Both the position numbers and the translations under genes were made by a program. The notes beneath the pieces were generated by a model. That model was not told the DNA's origin. It saw only the letters and a list, made by a program, of their open reading frames with translations, and did not search any database. A stretch of DNA of 64,000 bases from JABGQS01 sp963674545 (GTDB lineage Bacteria; Bacillota; Clostridia; Christensenellales; SZUA-584), in assembly GCA_963674545.2 (NCBI GenBank), contig CAXXFB010000001.1, positions 1,550,001-1,614,000 of the forward strand, given 5' to 3'. Positions 43,049 through 52,262 of this stretch are shown in pieces (within the stretch, counting starts at the first letter, position 1; every line of letters starts with the position of its first letter).

Positions 43049-43801
43049 CTATTTTTTCTTTTCAATATTGCGAATATATTTGAAAACAACGTTAGGGTTG
43101 TTCGTTTTACTGGACTTTATCTCAAATTGCTTAAGAGACGCCACAAAAGGAGTCAGCTTGTTATAGCCATAGTTTCTAGTATCAAAATCCGGAAAGCGCT
43201 TGTTCAACCTCTTTCCCACTTCGCCTAAATACGCCCATCCGTCATCATCACTGCTCTCGTCCACAATGGCTGCAATAGCCTTTGCTATCTTCGCCTTGCT
43301 TGCCATGTTTGCCTTTGCCTGATTCTTTGAAAACTCCTGCTCCTTTGTATTATCAGCCTGCCCGGCCAGCACTTCTAAATACTTAAACTGTTCGCAAGCT
43401 GAAATAAACGGCGTCGGTGTCTTTTTCTCTCCCATTCCCAGCACATACATTCCGGCTTCCCTCAGCCTTGCAGCCAGCCTTGTAAAGTCGCTGTCGCTCG
43501 AAACTATGCAAAATCCTTCAACTCTGTCTGCATAAAGTATATCCATTGCATCAATAATAAGTGCAGCATCCGTTGCATTCTTCCCCGACGTATAGCTGTA
43601 TTGCTGTATGGGAGTGATGGAGTTTTCCAAAAGAACGCTTTTCCATGAAGTCATCTGCGACTTTGTCCAGTCTCCGTATATCCTTTTTATTGTCGGTGTG
43701 CCGTGGTTGGAAATCTCGTCAAGAATATACTTGATATACTTTTCCGATACATTGTCCGCGTCTATAAGCACAGCGATCATTTTATCATTATTGTTATCCA
43801 T
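43049..43801 (-). CDS. NYN-domain nuclease-like protein with OST-HTH/LOTUS domain
   Basis: The protein is 250 residues. Residues about 8-145 form a NYN/PIN-like domain (VLIDADNVSEKYI, TDAALIIDAMDILY, GFCIVSSDSDFTRLAARLREAG), with acidic residues arranged as in RNA nucleases of the LabA/limkain type. Residues about 170-245 match the OST-HTH domain (KAIAAIVDESSDDDGWAYLGEVGKRLNKRFPDFDTRNYGYNKL). Such pairs are thought to act on RNA. GAGG precedes the ATG. Confidence 0.85.
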   Translation of the reverse strand: MDNNNDKMIAVLIDADNVSEKYIKYILDEISNHGTPTIKRIYGDWTKSQMTSWKSVLLENSITPIQQYSYTSGKNATDAALIIDAMDILYADRVEGFCIVSSDSDFTRLAARLREAGMYVLGMGEKKTPTPFISACEQFKYLEVLAGQADNTKEQEFSKNQAKANMASKAKIAKAIAAIVDESSDDDGWAYLGEVGKRLNKRFPDFDTRNYGYNKLTPFVASLKQFEIKSSKTNNPNVVFKYIRNIEKKK

Positions 43802-43859
43802 TGTTACCTCAATTCGTATGTTTTATATAGAGTATAACACCTTTTCGCTTCGCCGCCAA

Positions 43860-44531
43860 TCAAATCCCATGCTGCGCCTGCTGCATCATTCCTGAACTTT
43901 GTCTTTCACTCCTGCTGTTCCAGATGCGCCTGTATAAAAATCCGAAACCTACAAATACCCCTGCTATTAATAAAAGAGCAATCATTATCATCAGCCAGCT
44001 TCCCATAACTGACGGGTTATAGAATGGATAAACATAAACGCCGATAGTCCTGTGCAGTATATAAGCATAAACAGTATATAAGAACGGATATAAAAGCATA
44101 AACAAAATATTCCCTGCCGGAATCGCTCTCGTTTTTGGTATAAATGCAAAGACTAACGGTACAATGATCGGAGTCGCGGTATGCATCCATACGTTGCTTG
44201 CCGCAAACAGCTCCTTCTCAAAGCCCAGCATAGGCACAAGAACAGCCCAATATACTATGCCCGTAACAGTGATATAACAACACAGCATCATCCCGAAGAC
44301 AGGCTTTAGCTGAGGCAGTCCGGCAACAAGTTCGCAAAGTCCCGCATATAGCAGCCATGCCGCCGCCAATATGTTCGATTGTATCGTAAAAAATGCTATC
44401 GCCGGCAGTCTTTTTAAACCAAATTCAACGTTGGGGAAAAATATCGCCTTTACAAGAAACCACACTGTTACTGTGAAAACCGCAAAGCATAAAGCAGAAA
44501 TAATCATTCGTTTTTTATCAATCTTCCGCAA
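43860..44531 (-). CDS. Pr6Pr family membrane protein
   Basis: The protein is about 223 residues with six helices and the Pr6Pr pattern: FFTIQSNILAAAWLLY in helix 2, NVWMHTATPIIVPLVFAF with a conserved His in helix 4, and YPFLYTVYAYILHRTIG in helix 5. Function is unknown; the family is related to androgen-induced AIG1-like proteins. AAAGGAGG nine bases before TTG 44531 favours this start over the ATG at 44588. Confidence 0.75.
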   Translation of the reverse strand: MRKIDKKRMIISALCFAVFTVTVWFLVKAIFFPNVEFGLKRLPAIAFFTIQSNILAAAWLLYAGLCELVAGLPQLKPVFGMMLCCYITVTGIVYWAVLVPMLGFEKELFAASNVWMHTATPIIVPLVFAFIPKTRAIPAGNILFMLLYPFLYTVYAYILHRTIGVYVYPFYNPSVMGSWLMIMIALLLIAGVFVGFGFLYRRIWNSRSERQSSGMMQQAQHGI

Positions 44532-44588
44532 AAAAGGGTTCCTCCTTTTTACAATAACTATGATATCATATTTTTGATATAAAATCAT

Positions 44589-44855
44589 ATAAATCTGTAT
44601 ACAATAAAAGCTACGCTTATAACGCGCAGCTTTATTGAAAAAAGAGGAAAAATGAAAAAATATTTGAGTATTATTGCTCTAGAATTATTATACTTTCAGC
44701 GCTGTAAATATTACAAGCAGTTTTCTATTAACTTTATGTTAAGTATACGCTAACTATTATTTACACTTCGTAACATTTGTTCGACTTTTCACAAAACGAA
44801 AGTTGTTATTGTAAAAAATGAAAGGCTGTTAGCTTTTTTACCCTTCTTTCCATCT
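44589..44855. other. Intergenic stretch between Pr6Pr gene and terL
   Basis: It holds a terminator on the minus strand (44601-44633) and a 33-codon plus-strand frame at 44652-44753 with GAGGAAAA before its ATG but no recognisable protein features. Nothing else is seen. Confidence 0.5.
44601..44633 (-). terminator. Terminator downstream of terL
   Basis: AAAGCTGCGC and GCGTAGCTTT (one mismatch) enclose a seven-base loop on the minus strand, followed by TTATTG. It ends the terminase transcript before the cellular cargo genes. Confidence 0.65.
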
Positions 44856-46310
44856 TTAAAAACCACCCAATAAATACTCCGCATCCACCGTTCCCTCCGG
44901 CTTTTTATTCAAATGAAAAGGGTCGGAATTGCTCGGCTCGTTCACCTGCGGCAAAAGTTGCCTCATAGAGCACCAATACCTCAGCGCATCCGGGCTGTGT
45001 GTGATATCGTGCGGATGTGTCGCAACGTCGTTGACTATCTTGACATCATGCTGAAGCAGCGGCAGGTTCCGTATGATAGGACCGCAGGACGAAAAAAACT
45101 GAATTCCTGCGCTGCCGTCCTTTTCTTTAAGATATTCCTTCACGCAAAGCCATCCGGCTATTCTGGAGTTGCCTGCACGAGTCAGCGGCACGTTGTTCTG
45201 CGCAAATATCTCTGCGGCAGACTTTCCGCTGTCCTGCCTCCTGCTCCAAAGATCGGGCGGTGCGTAATACTCCTCCACCTGCTCTGTTGCGGTCAATGTT
45301 ATAGCTTTTGCAGCATCAGATATAGTTAGATTCGGTCGCTCAAGACACCTGTAGCAGTAAACCATACCTGCCGAGTCTACAGCAAACCAAAGCACTGCCA
45401 GCATATCAAGACCATAGTCAAGAGCCGCACTCTTTCTCCACTCCGGCGGTATCGGAAAAGGCGCACAGACATGCCTGTTTTCCGAAAACTCACCGAAATA
45501 CTGTCCGGCAAAGATGCTCCAGTCGCCGTCCAGCCATGCGCGGCGCAAGTCGCAAGGTAAGCTCTTTAGCTTTCTCACATAGTCAGCTTCCTGTTTTGCA
45601 AGCTCCTTTATGTCGCTGAGCGTCATAGTTTCCCTATGCTGTTTTTTCAGTCTTTTAAGTGCCTGTCTATATCCCAAGTCCTGCGAGAAAAGCGGATCGT
45701 TATCCCACACCAGCGCCTGTATGAATGTGTAGTCACCGCCCTGCTCACAGCGCTGCATGTCCCTGTCGATAAACAGCCGTTTAACCCACGTATGCCCGAC
45801 GCCCCCCGGGTTGCATGTGATATACGTTCTCTTAGGAAATGCGTTCGTTCCACGTACGCAAGAATCTAACCAGTGAAACTGATACTCCGAAAGCTGTGTT
45901 GCTTCGTCTATGAACAAAACATCATATTCCTGGCCCTGATACTGCAGCACATCGTTTTCGTTGTCGCAGTATCCAAGCTTTATCCTGGAACCCCATGGGA
46001 ATGTAAAAGCCTTTTCATTATCGTTATATTTTGGCTGCAGCTCCTGAGGCAACATATTATAAACTGCCTGCAGTCTTTTTGTGTGGTTCTCCCTCAACTC
46101 TGGCAGAGTACGCCTTACAATAAGCATCTGTATTCCCGGAAACGCAAATGCAAGAAAAGTCGCTTTCATTCTTATCGCATGAGATTTTCCTCCCCCCTTA
46201 GCTCCCCCATACCCTACATATCTTGTATCCGCCCTCAAGAATTCCCGCTGTTTTTTTGTAGCTTTGCCAAATGCCTTTTTTAATATCTTCTCATATAAAG
46301 TCATCGCCAT
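44856..46310 (-). CDS. terL: Phage terminase large subunit
   Basis: The protein is about 484 residues. The ATPase half has GGAKGGGKSHA (Walker A, about 35-45) and DVLFIDEATQ (Walker B and catalytic Glu), then CNPGG (coupling motif). The nuclease half has ALDYGLDMLAVLW and a late Asp-rich segment (HPHDITHSPDALRYW). It packages DNA into the head. A hairpin (46312-46333) sits directly before ATG 46310, and a candidate AAAGGA lies beyond the hairpin, so initiation may be controlled. Confidence 0.93.
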   Translation of the reverse strand: MAMTLYEKILKKAFGKATKKQREFLRADTRYVGYGGAKGGGKSHAIRMKATFLAFAFPGIQMLIVRRTLPELRENHTKRLQAVYNMLPQELQPKYNDNEKAFTFPWGSRIKLGYCDNENDVLQYQGQEYDVLFIDEATQLSEYQFHWLDSCVRGTNAFPKRTYITCNPGGVGHTWVKRLFIDRDMQRCEQGGDYTFIQALVWDNDPLFSQDLGYRQALKRLKKQHRETMTLSDIKELAKQEADYVRKLKSLPCDLRRAWLDGDWSIFAGQYFGEFSENRHVCAPFPIPPEWRKSAALDYGLDMLAVLWFAVDSAGMVYCYRCLERPNLTISDAAKAITLTATEQVEEYYAPPDLWSRRQDSGKSAAEIFAQNNVPLTRAGNSRIAGWLCVKEYLKEKDGSAGIQFFSSCGPIIRNLPLLQHDVKIVNDVATHPHDITHSPDALRYWCSMRQLLPQVNEPSNSDPFHLNKKPEGTVDAEYLLGGF

Positions 46311-46311
46311 A

Positions 46312-46333
46312 TAAAAGCCGCGTATCAAGCGGC
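46312..46333 (-). promoter_or_regulatory. Hairpin in the terS-terL gap
   Basis: GCCGC and GCGGC with a seven-base loop are followed on the minus strand by TTTTAT and then the terL ATG. It could act as a weak terminator or bring a distant AAAGGA closer to the start codon. Confidence 0.45.
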
Positions 46334-46352
46334 GTCGCTCACATCCTTTTTA

Positions 46353-46817
46353 TTATTTTGAAAGTTTCCCAAGTGCCCCCAAATCAAACGGCGGCGTTCC
46401 TATCCCCCTTGTTTTTTTAGATTCGAATGCACCGGAACGTTCCAGCATCTTCACGTGCTTGCTCTGAACTGCCGACTTATCGCACTCCTCCCAAAAGCGT
46501 TCTATATGCAATATTCCCATCTCTATGCACTCTGCAAGTTCATCGTTTCTTGTCACCGAATCGTCATGTACATCCTCTTCGGTAAAATATCCATCTCTCC
46601 ATGCATCAAGCATCTGCCGCGTTATATTAAGCTCTATGCATAGCCCTGCAACGCTGAAAACTCCAGTTTCCTGCGCACCTGAAAGATATTTTTCCGTTTG
46701 CTTTTTAATATCTTCTATACAGACCTCATAGCTTCCGTCCTGCGTTTTGTTTGAGTACGGTTTTTTTATCTCAATGCCGCATCCGCTTACCCTTGGCTTT
46801 TTCTTAGCCACATTCAT
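46353..46817 (-). CDS. terS: Phage terminase small subunit-like protein
   Basis: The protein is 154 residues with a central helix-turn-helix (FSVAGLCIELNITRQMLDAWRDG) and a helical oligomerisation part, ending FDLGALGKLSK. Small terminases recognise the packaging site and hand DNA to TerL. It lies directly upstream of terL on the same strand. Confidence 0.8.
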   Translation of the reverse strand: MNVAKKKPRVSGCGIEIKKPYSNKTQDGSYEVCIEDIKKQTEKYLSGAQETGVFSVAGLCIELNITRQMLDAWRDGYFTEEDVHDDSVTRNDELAECIEMGILHIERFWEECDKSAVQSKHVKMLERSGAFESKKTRGIGTPPFDLGALGKLSK

Positions 46818-46979
46818 GCCCCCCTTCCCCGGATATCATTCTTCATTGTGCATGCTACCATAAAAAAGCGCTCATCATCGCTCATCTATTCTTCTCTTTC
46901 CGAATACATATATAACGAATATAAATATCTAATCCAGATTTCATATAGCACAGCAGATGAATGTGCATAAAATTACATG

Positions 46980-47008
46980 TTGTATCGTTTTGTTTTTAAG
47001 TCTATAAT
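46980..47008 (+). promoter_or_regulatory. Promoter of the DUF4064 gene pair
   Basis: TTGTAT (46980-46985), a 17-base spacer and consensus TATAAT (47003-47008) lie about 40 bases before the ATG at 47051. Confidence 0.65.
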
Positions 47009-47050
47009 TATATAGTACGAAAATAATTAAAGAATTTTGGAGGTTCAGAT

Positions 47051-47530
47051 ATGAGAAAAACAAGTTTCGGGCTTGGTCTTGCAGGCACTATCATTGCCTT
47101 CGTAATCGGTGTTATTTTGTTGATTGTCGGTGCAGTATCAACGGCCGCAAGCTATGCAGATTGGGATGAAATTTCCGAGAATTTCGATGACGTAGAAATA
47201 ACCATAGACGGTGATGAGTATAATGTAGATATCGAAGGAAATTATGGAAATGCGCCAAATGTTGTTTTCGGAGCAATCGGTGCGTGGCTGATCGTTGGGG
47301 CTGTTTGCCTTATTATTGCAGGCGTGCTCGGCATCATAGGCACTGTTATTACTAGAAAACACCAAAGCGTTGCAGCAGGTGTACTTCTTATAATCGCTTC
47401 TGTTCTCAGCATTGTAAGTCTTTGGGGTCTTTTTGCAACTGCATTCTTCATACCTGCCGGCGTTCTCGCTTTCATCAAAGATAAGAATAAACAAGTAGCT
47501 CCGGCTCCTCAGGATGGAGCTGTACAATGA
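47051..47530 (+). CDS. DUF4064-like membrane protein, copy 1
   Basis: The protein is 159 residues with four helices and an acidic extracellular loop between helices 1 and 2 (DWDEISENFDDVEITIDGDEYNVD). It begins MRKTSFGLGLAG, nearly the same as the next gene. Function unknown; these proteins are common in Firmicutes envelopes. GGAGG precedes the ATG and the stop overlaps the next start (ATGA). Confidence 0.75.
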   Translation: MRKTSFGLGLAGTIIAFVIGVILLIVGAVSTAASYADWDEISENFDDVEITIDGDEYNVDIEGNYGNAPNVVFGAIGAWLIVGAVCLIIAGVLGIIGTVITRKHQSVAAGVLLIIASVLSIVSLWGLFATAFFIPAGVLAFIKDKNKQVAPAPQDGAVQ

Positions 47531-47949
47531 GAAAAGTAAGTTTTGGACTTGGCCTTGCAGGCGGAATACTCGGAATACTAACGGGCATATTTAATACTAT
47601 AGCCCTGCTAGTATTCAAAAGCATAGACTTCGTCGATCTTGGAGAGAAGCTGCACATGCCGGACTTCTTCGAGCACAGTGGTTTCTTCTTTTCAGACCTC
47701 AAGATATTCTCAGCTTTAAGCGCCTTCTACTGGGTAGGCATCGCAATGACTCTTGTCGCCGGTATACTGGGTATAATCGGCGCAGTCATCTTAAAGAATA
47801 AGAATATCCCGGCAGGAATACTACTGCTTGTCGGGGGCGGGCTGTGTTTTGCAGGAGGTTCCAGCACCCTTGTAGCAGCACTGCTTATAGCAGCAGGCGT
47901 GCTTGCCCTTGTCAAACCAAAGGGAAAGCTGCCTGAAGAAATACAATAA
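47527..47949 (+). CDS. DUF4064-like membrane protein, copy 2
   Basis: The protein is 140 residues, a paralogue of the preceding one (MRKVSFGLGLAGGI start, four helices, GILGIIGAVILKNKN loop) with a shorter external loop. Start and preceding stop overlap by four bases, so the two are translated together and may form a heteromer. Confidence 0.75.
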   Translation: MRKVSFGLGLAGGILGILTGIFNTIALLVFKSIDFVDLGEKLHMPDFFEHSGFFFSDLKIFSALSAFYWVGIAMTLVAGILGIIGAVILKNKNIPAGILLLVGGGLCFAGGSSTLVAALLIAAGVLALVKPKGKLPEEIQ

Positions 47950-47966
47950 TACATAATAGCAAGTTA

Positions 47967-47995
47967 GCAGGTACTGATATCAGTACCTGCTTTTT
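47967..47995 (+). terminator. Rho-independent terminator of the DUF4064 pair
   Basis: A perfect 24-base palindrome (GCAGGTACTGAT and its complement) is followed by TTTTT. Confidence 0.85.
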
Positions 47996-48056
47996 ATTGT
48001 TTGTAATATCTGTCTTCAAATGATATTATATACATTGTAATAGAGGGTGATATTAT

Positions 48057-49235
48057 ATGAAATTATCAAAAACATTAAAACGAATTATTTTGTTCATAAC
48101 AGTGCTGTTAGTCGTTTTAATATTTCCCGGCACACTCTACTCAGGTTATGCCGGCTTTAATTCCATAGAATCTCCTGTATATGCAATCAACCGCACAGAA
48201 AATATTCTGCACGGTATAGGGCTCACAACCACAGACGCAACACTTAAAGACAACTTAAACAACCCGGCTTCCGATCTTTTCATAAAGAATAGCGATGGAA
48301 GTGCTTTCTCAGGCGGCTATCTTTCCACCGGTATGAGCGTTGTTCTATACAACGATGGCATAACTGAAGACATGCTAAAAATCGCCGTCTGCGGAGATCC
48401 AAGCGGCGACGGTACGCTAACCATATCCGATTACACTCTTACACGGCTTCACATACTCGGTTTAAAAACACTCAGCAACGAATATAAAACTGCAGCTGAT
48501 ATAAACGGAGACGCAAAAGTATCCATTTCCGATTACACTCTTATGCGCCTTGATATACTGGATCTTAAAAAGATCGTCCCCTATGACTGTAGCCTGCCGT
48601 TAACCGGACATGTTATAGGGATTGATCCAGGACACCAGGAGCATCCGAACTATGACCAGGAACTCATCTCGCCCTACGGCACTGAAACTAAAGCAAAGGT
48701 TTCCGCAGGGACGTACGGACGTTTTACAGGAGTAAGGGAATACGTCATCAACCTACAGGTCGCATTAAAACTGAAAACCAATTTGGAAGAGCTTGGCGCT
48801 ACTGTCATCATGTCAAGAGAGAGCCACGATGTTGACATTTCAAACGCCGAGCGTGCAGTCATGATGAATGAATCCGACGCCGACTGCTGGATACGTATAC
48901 ACGCAAACGGCTCTACTGATGCCAGCAAAGAGGGTATGTTCTTCCTTATACCGTCTCCCGGCACTATGTATACGGACGACCCTTCCATACAGGTCGAAAG
49001 CTCAAGACTGGCATCCTGCCTTCTGCCGTCTGCTCTCAGTTCCACCGGCGCATTAGACCTTGGCATAACACAGCGAAGCGACCAAACAGGCTTTTGCTGG
49101 TCAAGCATCCCTGTATGCACCATAGAGATGGGACATATGACAAATGAAAAAGAAGACAATCTGCTTGTTTCTGATGAATATCAGGAGAAGATAGCAAAAG
49201 GACTAGCAGACGGTTTCATTGAATATTTCAAGTAA
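48057..49235 (+). CDS. Dockerin-bearing N-acetylmuramoyl-L-alanine amidase
   Basis: The protein is 392 residues with a signal peptide or anchor (about 8-33). Residues about 119-180 are a type I dockerin with two F-hands (GDPSGDGTLTISDYTLTRLHI and ADINGDAKVSISDYTLMRLDI). Residues about 188-390 are an Amidase_3 domain with zinc ligands in GIDPGHQEH, GVREYVINLQ (Glu) and RIHANGS, and the catalytic Glu in TIEMGHMTN. It should cut the amide between muramic acid and L-Ala. A dockerin on an autolysin suggests attachment to a cohesin partner. GAGGGTG precedes the ATG. Confidence 0.87.
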   Translation: MKLSKTLKRIILFITVLLVVLIFPGTLYSGYAGFNSIESPVYAINRTENILHGIGLTTTDATLKDNLNNPASDLFIKNSDGSAFSGGYLSTGMSVVLYNDGITEDMLKIAVCGDPSGDGTLTISDYTLTRLHILGLKTLSNEYKTAADINGDAKVSISDYTLMRLDILDLKKIVPYDCSLPLTGHVIGIDPGHQEHPNYDQELISPYGTETKAKVSAGTYGRFTGVREYVINLQVALKLKTNLEELGATVIMSRESHDVDISNAERAVMMNESDADCWIRIHANGSTDASKEGMFFLIPSPGTMYTDDPSIQVESSRLASCLLPSALSSTGALDLGITQRSDQTGFCWSSIPVCTIEMGHMTNEKEDNLLVSDEYQEKIAKGLADGFIEYFK

Positions 49236-49258
49236 TACGGATTTACCTAACAGATGTT

Positions 49259-50704
49259 TTATGCAGCTTTCTTCCAGAAAGACGGTATGAATATCAACAG
49301 CATAGGATATATCTCCAGCCTTCCCACAAGCATATCAAAAATCAGTACGAACTTGCTGAAAATTGAAAAATCGGAATAGTTACCCGTAGCTCCCACCATA
49401 CCAAAACCCGGGCCGATATTGTTTATACAGGCAAAAACGGCCGTAGAAGTCGTTTCTATATCATATCCATTCACAGACACCAGCAACACCGAAGCCGCCG
49501 TCATCAGAATATATATCACAAAGAACGTCTTTACTCCCTTTATTGTGTCCTCCGAAACATGCTTGCCATCCAGCCTTACGATATTTACCCTATGTGGGCT
49601 AACTAGTCGGACAATGTTTCTTTTTATCGTTTTAAAAACAAGCAATACCCTTACCGCTTTCAGGCCGCCGCCGGTAGACCCGGCGCAAGCGCCGAAGAAC
49701 ATCAGCAGTATAAGTATTGTTTTTGATAGCTGCGGCCATACGTTAGTGTCCGTAGTCGCATATCCCGTCGTGGTGATTATTGAGCCGACTTGAAACGATG
49801 AATACCTCAAAGACTCCCAGAAACCAGAGAACAGCGGCATTATATTTATTGCTACGATAACTATCGAAGCAGCGATAACACCAAGATATATTCTCAGCTC
49901 CTCGCTTCTAAAAGCGTCCTTAACCTTTTTAGCAAGTATCAGATAATAAAGAGAGAAATTAACTCCGAACAGCACCATAAACACAGTTATTATAATATCT
50001 ATCGAAACGCTGTCATACGCACCTATGCTGGCGTTACGGACAGAGAATCCACCTGTGCCTGCCGTTCCAAATGCATGAACTGAAGCATCATATAAAGACA
50101 TACCCGCGATCATAAGCGCTATTATCTCCGCTACAGTCATGCCTATATATATCGCATAAAGTATTTTTGCCGTTTTCGCTATGCCGGGTACCAATTTGCC
50201 AGTCTCCGGGCCCGGGCTTTCTGCTCGCATAATATGCAAAAAGTGTCCGCTGGTCACTGGCAGCAGCGCGAGCACAAAGACAAGTATACCCATGCCTCCA
50301 AGCCAGTGTGTGAAGCTTCGCCAGAAGAGTATGCCTTTGGGTAAGCCCTCTATCTGTGTAAGTATACTAGCTCCCGTTGTCGTGAAACCCGAAACTATCT
50401 CAAAAAAGCCGTCTATATAAGACGGTACTGCTCCGCTCAAATATAACGGCAGCGTTCCCAGTAGCGACATAGTCAACCACGAAAGCGCTACTGTAAGCAG
50501 ACCTTCCTTGACACGTATGCTCTTTGAAGCAGGTTTTTTTATACCAAGCACAAATCCAAGTAAAAGTGTGATTCCCATCGTTATACCAATGGAAACAGCG
50601 CATGATTCTGAATATATCAGCGCAACTATAAGCGATAGAGACATAAGCGCAGCCTCGATCTTGAGCACAAAACCGAGTATGTATGAAATCATCCTGTAAT
50701 TCAT
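49259..50704 (-). CDS. trkH: Potassium uptake protein TrkH/KtrB family
   Basis: The protein is 481 residues with the four pore-loop repeats, for example GFTTTGASIL, GTAGTGGFSV, SIITTTGYATTD and NIGPGFGMVG, which carry the selectivity-filter glycines. It moves potassium with a cation gradient. It starts nine bases after the trkA stop, so both form the Trk operon. Confidence 0.93.
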   Translation of the reverse strand: MNYRMISYILGFVLKIEAALMSLSLIVALIYSESCAVSIGITMGITLLLGFVLGIKKPASKSIRVKEGLLTVALSWLTMSLLGTLPLYLSGAVPSYIDGFFEIVSGFTTTGASILTQIEGLPKGILFWRSFTHWLGGMGILVFVLALLPVTSGHFLHIMRAESPGPETGKLVPGIAKTAKILYAIYIGMTVAEIIALMIAGMSLYDASVHAFGTAGTGGFSVRNASIGAYDSVSIDIIITVFMVLFGVNFSLYYLILAKKVKDAFRSEELRIYLGVIAASIVIVAINIMPLFSGFWESLRYSSFQVGSIITTTGYATTDTNVWPQLSKTILILLMFFGACAGSTGGGLKAVRVLLVFKTIKRNIVRLVSPHRVNIVRLDGKHVSEDTIKGVKTFFVIYILMTAASVLLVSVNGYDIETTSTAVFACINNIGPGFGMVGATGNYSDFSIFSKFVLIFDMLVGRLEIYPMLLIFIPSFWKKAA

Positions 50705-50713
50705 CTGCCGCCC

Positions 50714-52102
50714 CTATTCCTTATCCTTCAGCGGATTCTGCCCGTCTTTTACAAATATATCATCAAGATCGGTCAGGACTTTATTTGTTGTAACTACTAT
50801 AACGTTATCGCCCGGCATTATTTTATCGTTGCCATCCGGTATAATAACTTCGTCATTTCGAACCAGCGCCGCAATAAGAAGATTCTTCCTAAGTTTTAAA
50901 CTCTTAAGCGGCTCGAAAATATGCTTCGAGTTTCCTGTTGCAATGAATTCAAGGGCTTCTGCCTGCTCATTAGCAAACTTATAAAGCGTTTTAACACTGC
51001 TTCCCATGGTGTTCTGCATAGCACGTACATATCTGGCAATAAGGTCAGATGTTATCAAATGCTGGCTGATAAAGCTGTCTATATCAAGGTTCTGCACAAC
51101 ATCCATATACCTTGAATGGTTTATTCTAGTTATAACTTTGGGCACGTTTTTGGATTTTGCGAACATCGCAATGATAAGGTTTATCTCATCGCTCTTAGTC
51201 AACGCAATAAACGAATCCGCACTCTCCAGTTTCTCCTGAAGCAGTACGCTCTGATCAGTTCCGTCTGCGTTTATTATTGTTGCCGACGGTAGAAGCTCAC
51301 ATAGCTCCACGCATCTGTTTCGGTTGCTCTCAATTATCTTTACCTGAATGCCCATGGTGGTTATCTGCTTTGCAAGGTAATATGTGATCTGTCCGCCACC
51401 TACTATCATAACGTATTTTGATTTCGGCATAAACATACCAAGCGTCTTGAAGAACTTTGTTATATCCGCAAGCTTTCCGACTATGTGAACCTTGTCCTCA
51501 GGCTTCAGCACATAGCTACCGTTTGGCATATATACTTCATCATCGCGCTCAACTGCAGAAATAAGTATCTTGTGAGTAAATTTATCACTTATCTCCTGTA
51601 AAGTATGATGAACTAAAGGATTATCCTCGGTAAGTTTGAAGTGCACGAGCTCAACACGCCCTTTTGCAAGTGTATCAATCTTCAGCGCCGAAGGAAACTT
51701 CAATATACGTGCAATCTCGGTTGCCGCAGCAAGCTCTGGGTTAATGGACATGCTGAGCCCAAGCTCGCTCTTTAATAGATGCAGCTGATTTGAATAGTTC
51801 TGGTCCCGTACACGGGCTATTGTACGTTTGGCCCCCAGCTTCTTTGCAAGCAGACACGCAAGCATGTTTATCTCATCTCTCTGTGCTACAGCGATAACAA
51901 GGTCTGCGTTGGGAACTCCCGCCTCTATTTGAGTGTCATAGTACGCTCCGTTGCCGTGCACTATGCTGATATCAAGTACCTCTACCAAATTCTCCAGCGT
52001 CTTTGTCTGGTTGTCAATCACTACTATGTCATGGCCTTCTTCTACCAGCAGAGCTGCCAAATGATACCCGACGTTGCCGCTGCCGACGATTACGATTTTC
52101 AA
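50714..52102 (-). CDS. trkA: Trk system regulatory NAD-binding protein
   Basis: The protein is 462 residues made of two RCK units. The first begins MKIVIVGSGNVGYHLA (Rossmann GxGxxG) and the second SKYVMIVGGGQITYYLA, each followed by a TrkA-C domain (KIDTLAKGRVELVHF..., MPGDNVIVV). It binds NAD(H) or ATP and gates TrkH. The start is TTG 52102, with AAGGAG seven bases upstream. Confidence 0.93.
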   Translation of the reverse strand: MKIVIVGSGNVGYHLAALLVEEGHDIVVIDNQTKTLENLVEVLDISIVHGNGAYYDTQIEAGVPNADLVIAVAQRDEINMLACLLAKKLGAKRTIARVRDQNYSNQLHLLKSELGLSMSINPELAAATEIARILKFPSALKIDTLAKGRVELVHFKLTEDNPLVHHTLQEISDKFTHKILISAVERDDEVYMPNGSYVLKPEDKVHIVGKLADITKFFKTLGMFMPKSKYVMIVGGGQITYYLAKQITTMGIQVKIIESNRNRCVELCELLPSATIINADGTDQSVLLQEKLESADSFIALTKSDEINLIIAMFAKSKNVPKVITRINHSRYMDVVQNLDIDSFISQHLITSDLIARYVRAMQNTMGSSVKTLYKFANEQAEALEFIATGNSKHIFEPLKSLKLRKNLLIAALVRNDEVIIPDGNDKIMPGDNVIVVTTNKVLTDLDDIFVKDGQNPLKDKE

Positions 52103-52262
52103 AAGAAACTCCTTATACTCTTTTTTTAACGATATGATTATATCAGCAATACCCCGCTTTTAAAAGAAATTTTGTATATTTATCTGCAAACTACACAAGA
52201 CCCGATCCATATTCATCTATAGCTTGATTATCGTATATCTGAAATTTAAAGTAAAATACATA

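Noticed and set aside
44652..44753. 33-codon plus-strand frame with GAGGAAAA before the ATG
   Set aside because: No domain, signal or membrane segment is visible and the region is AT-rich, where such frames arise by chance.
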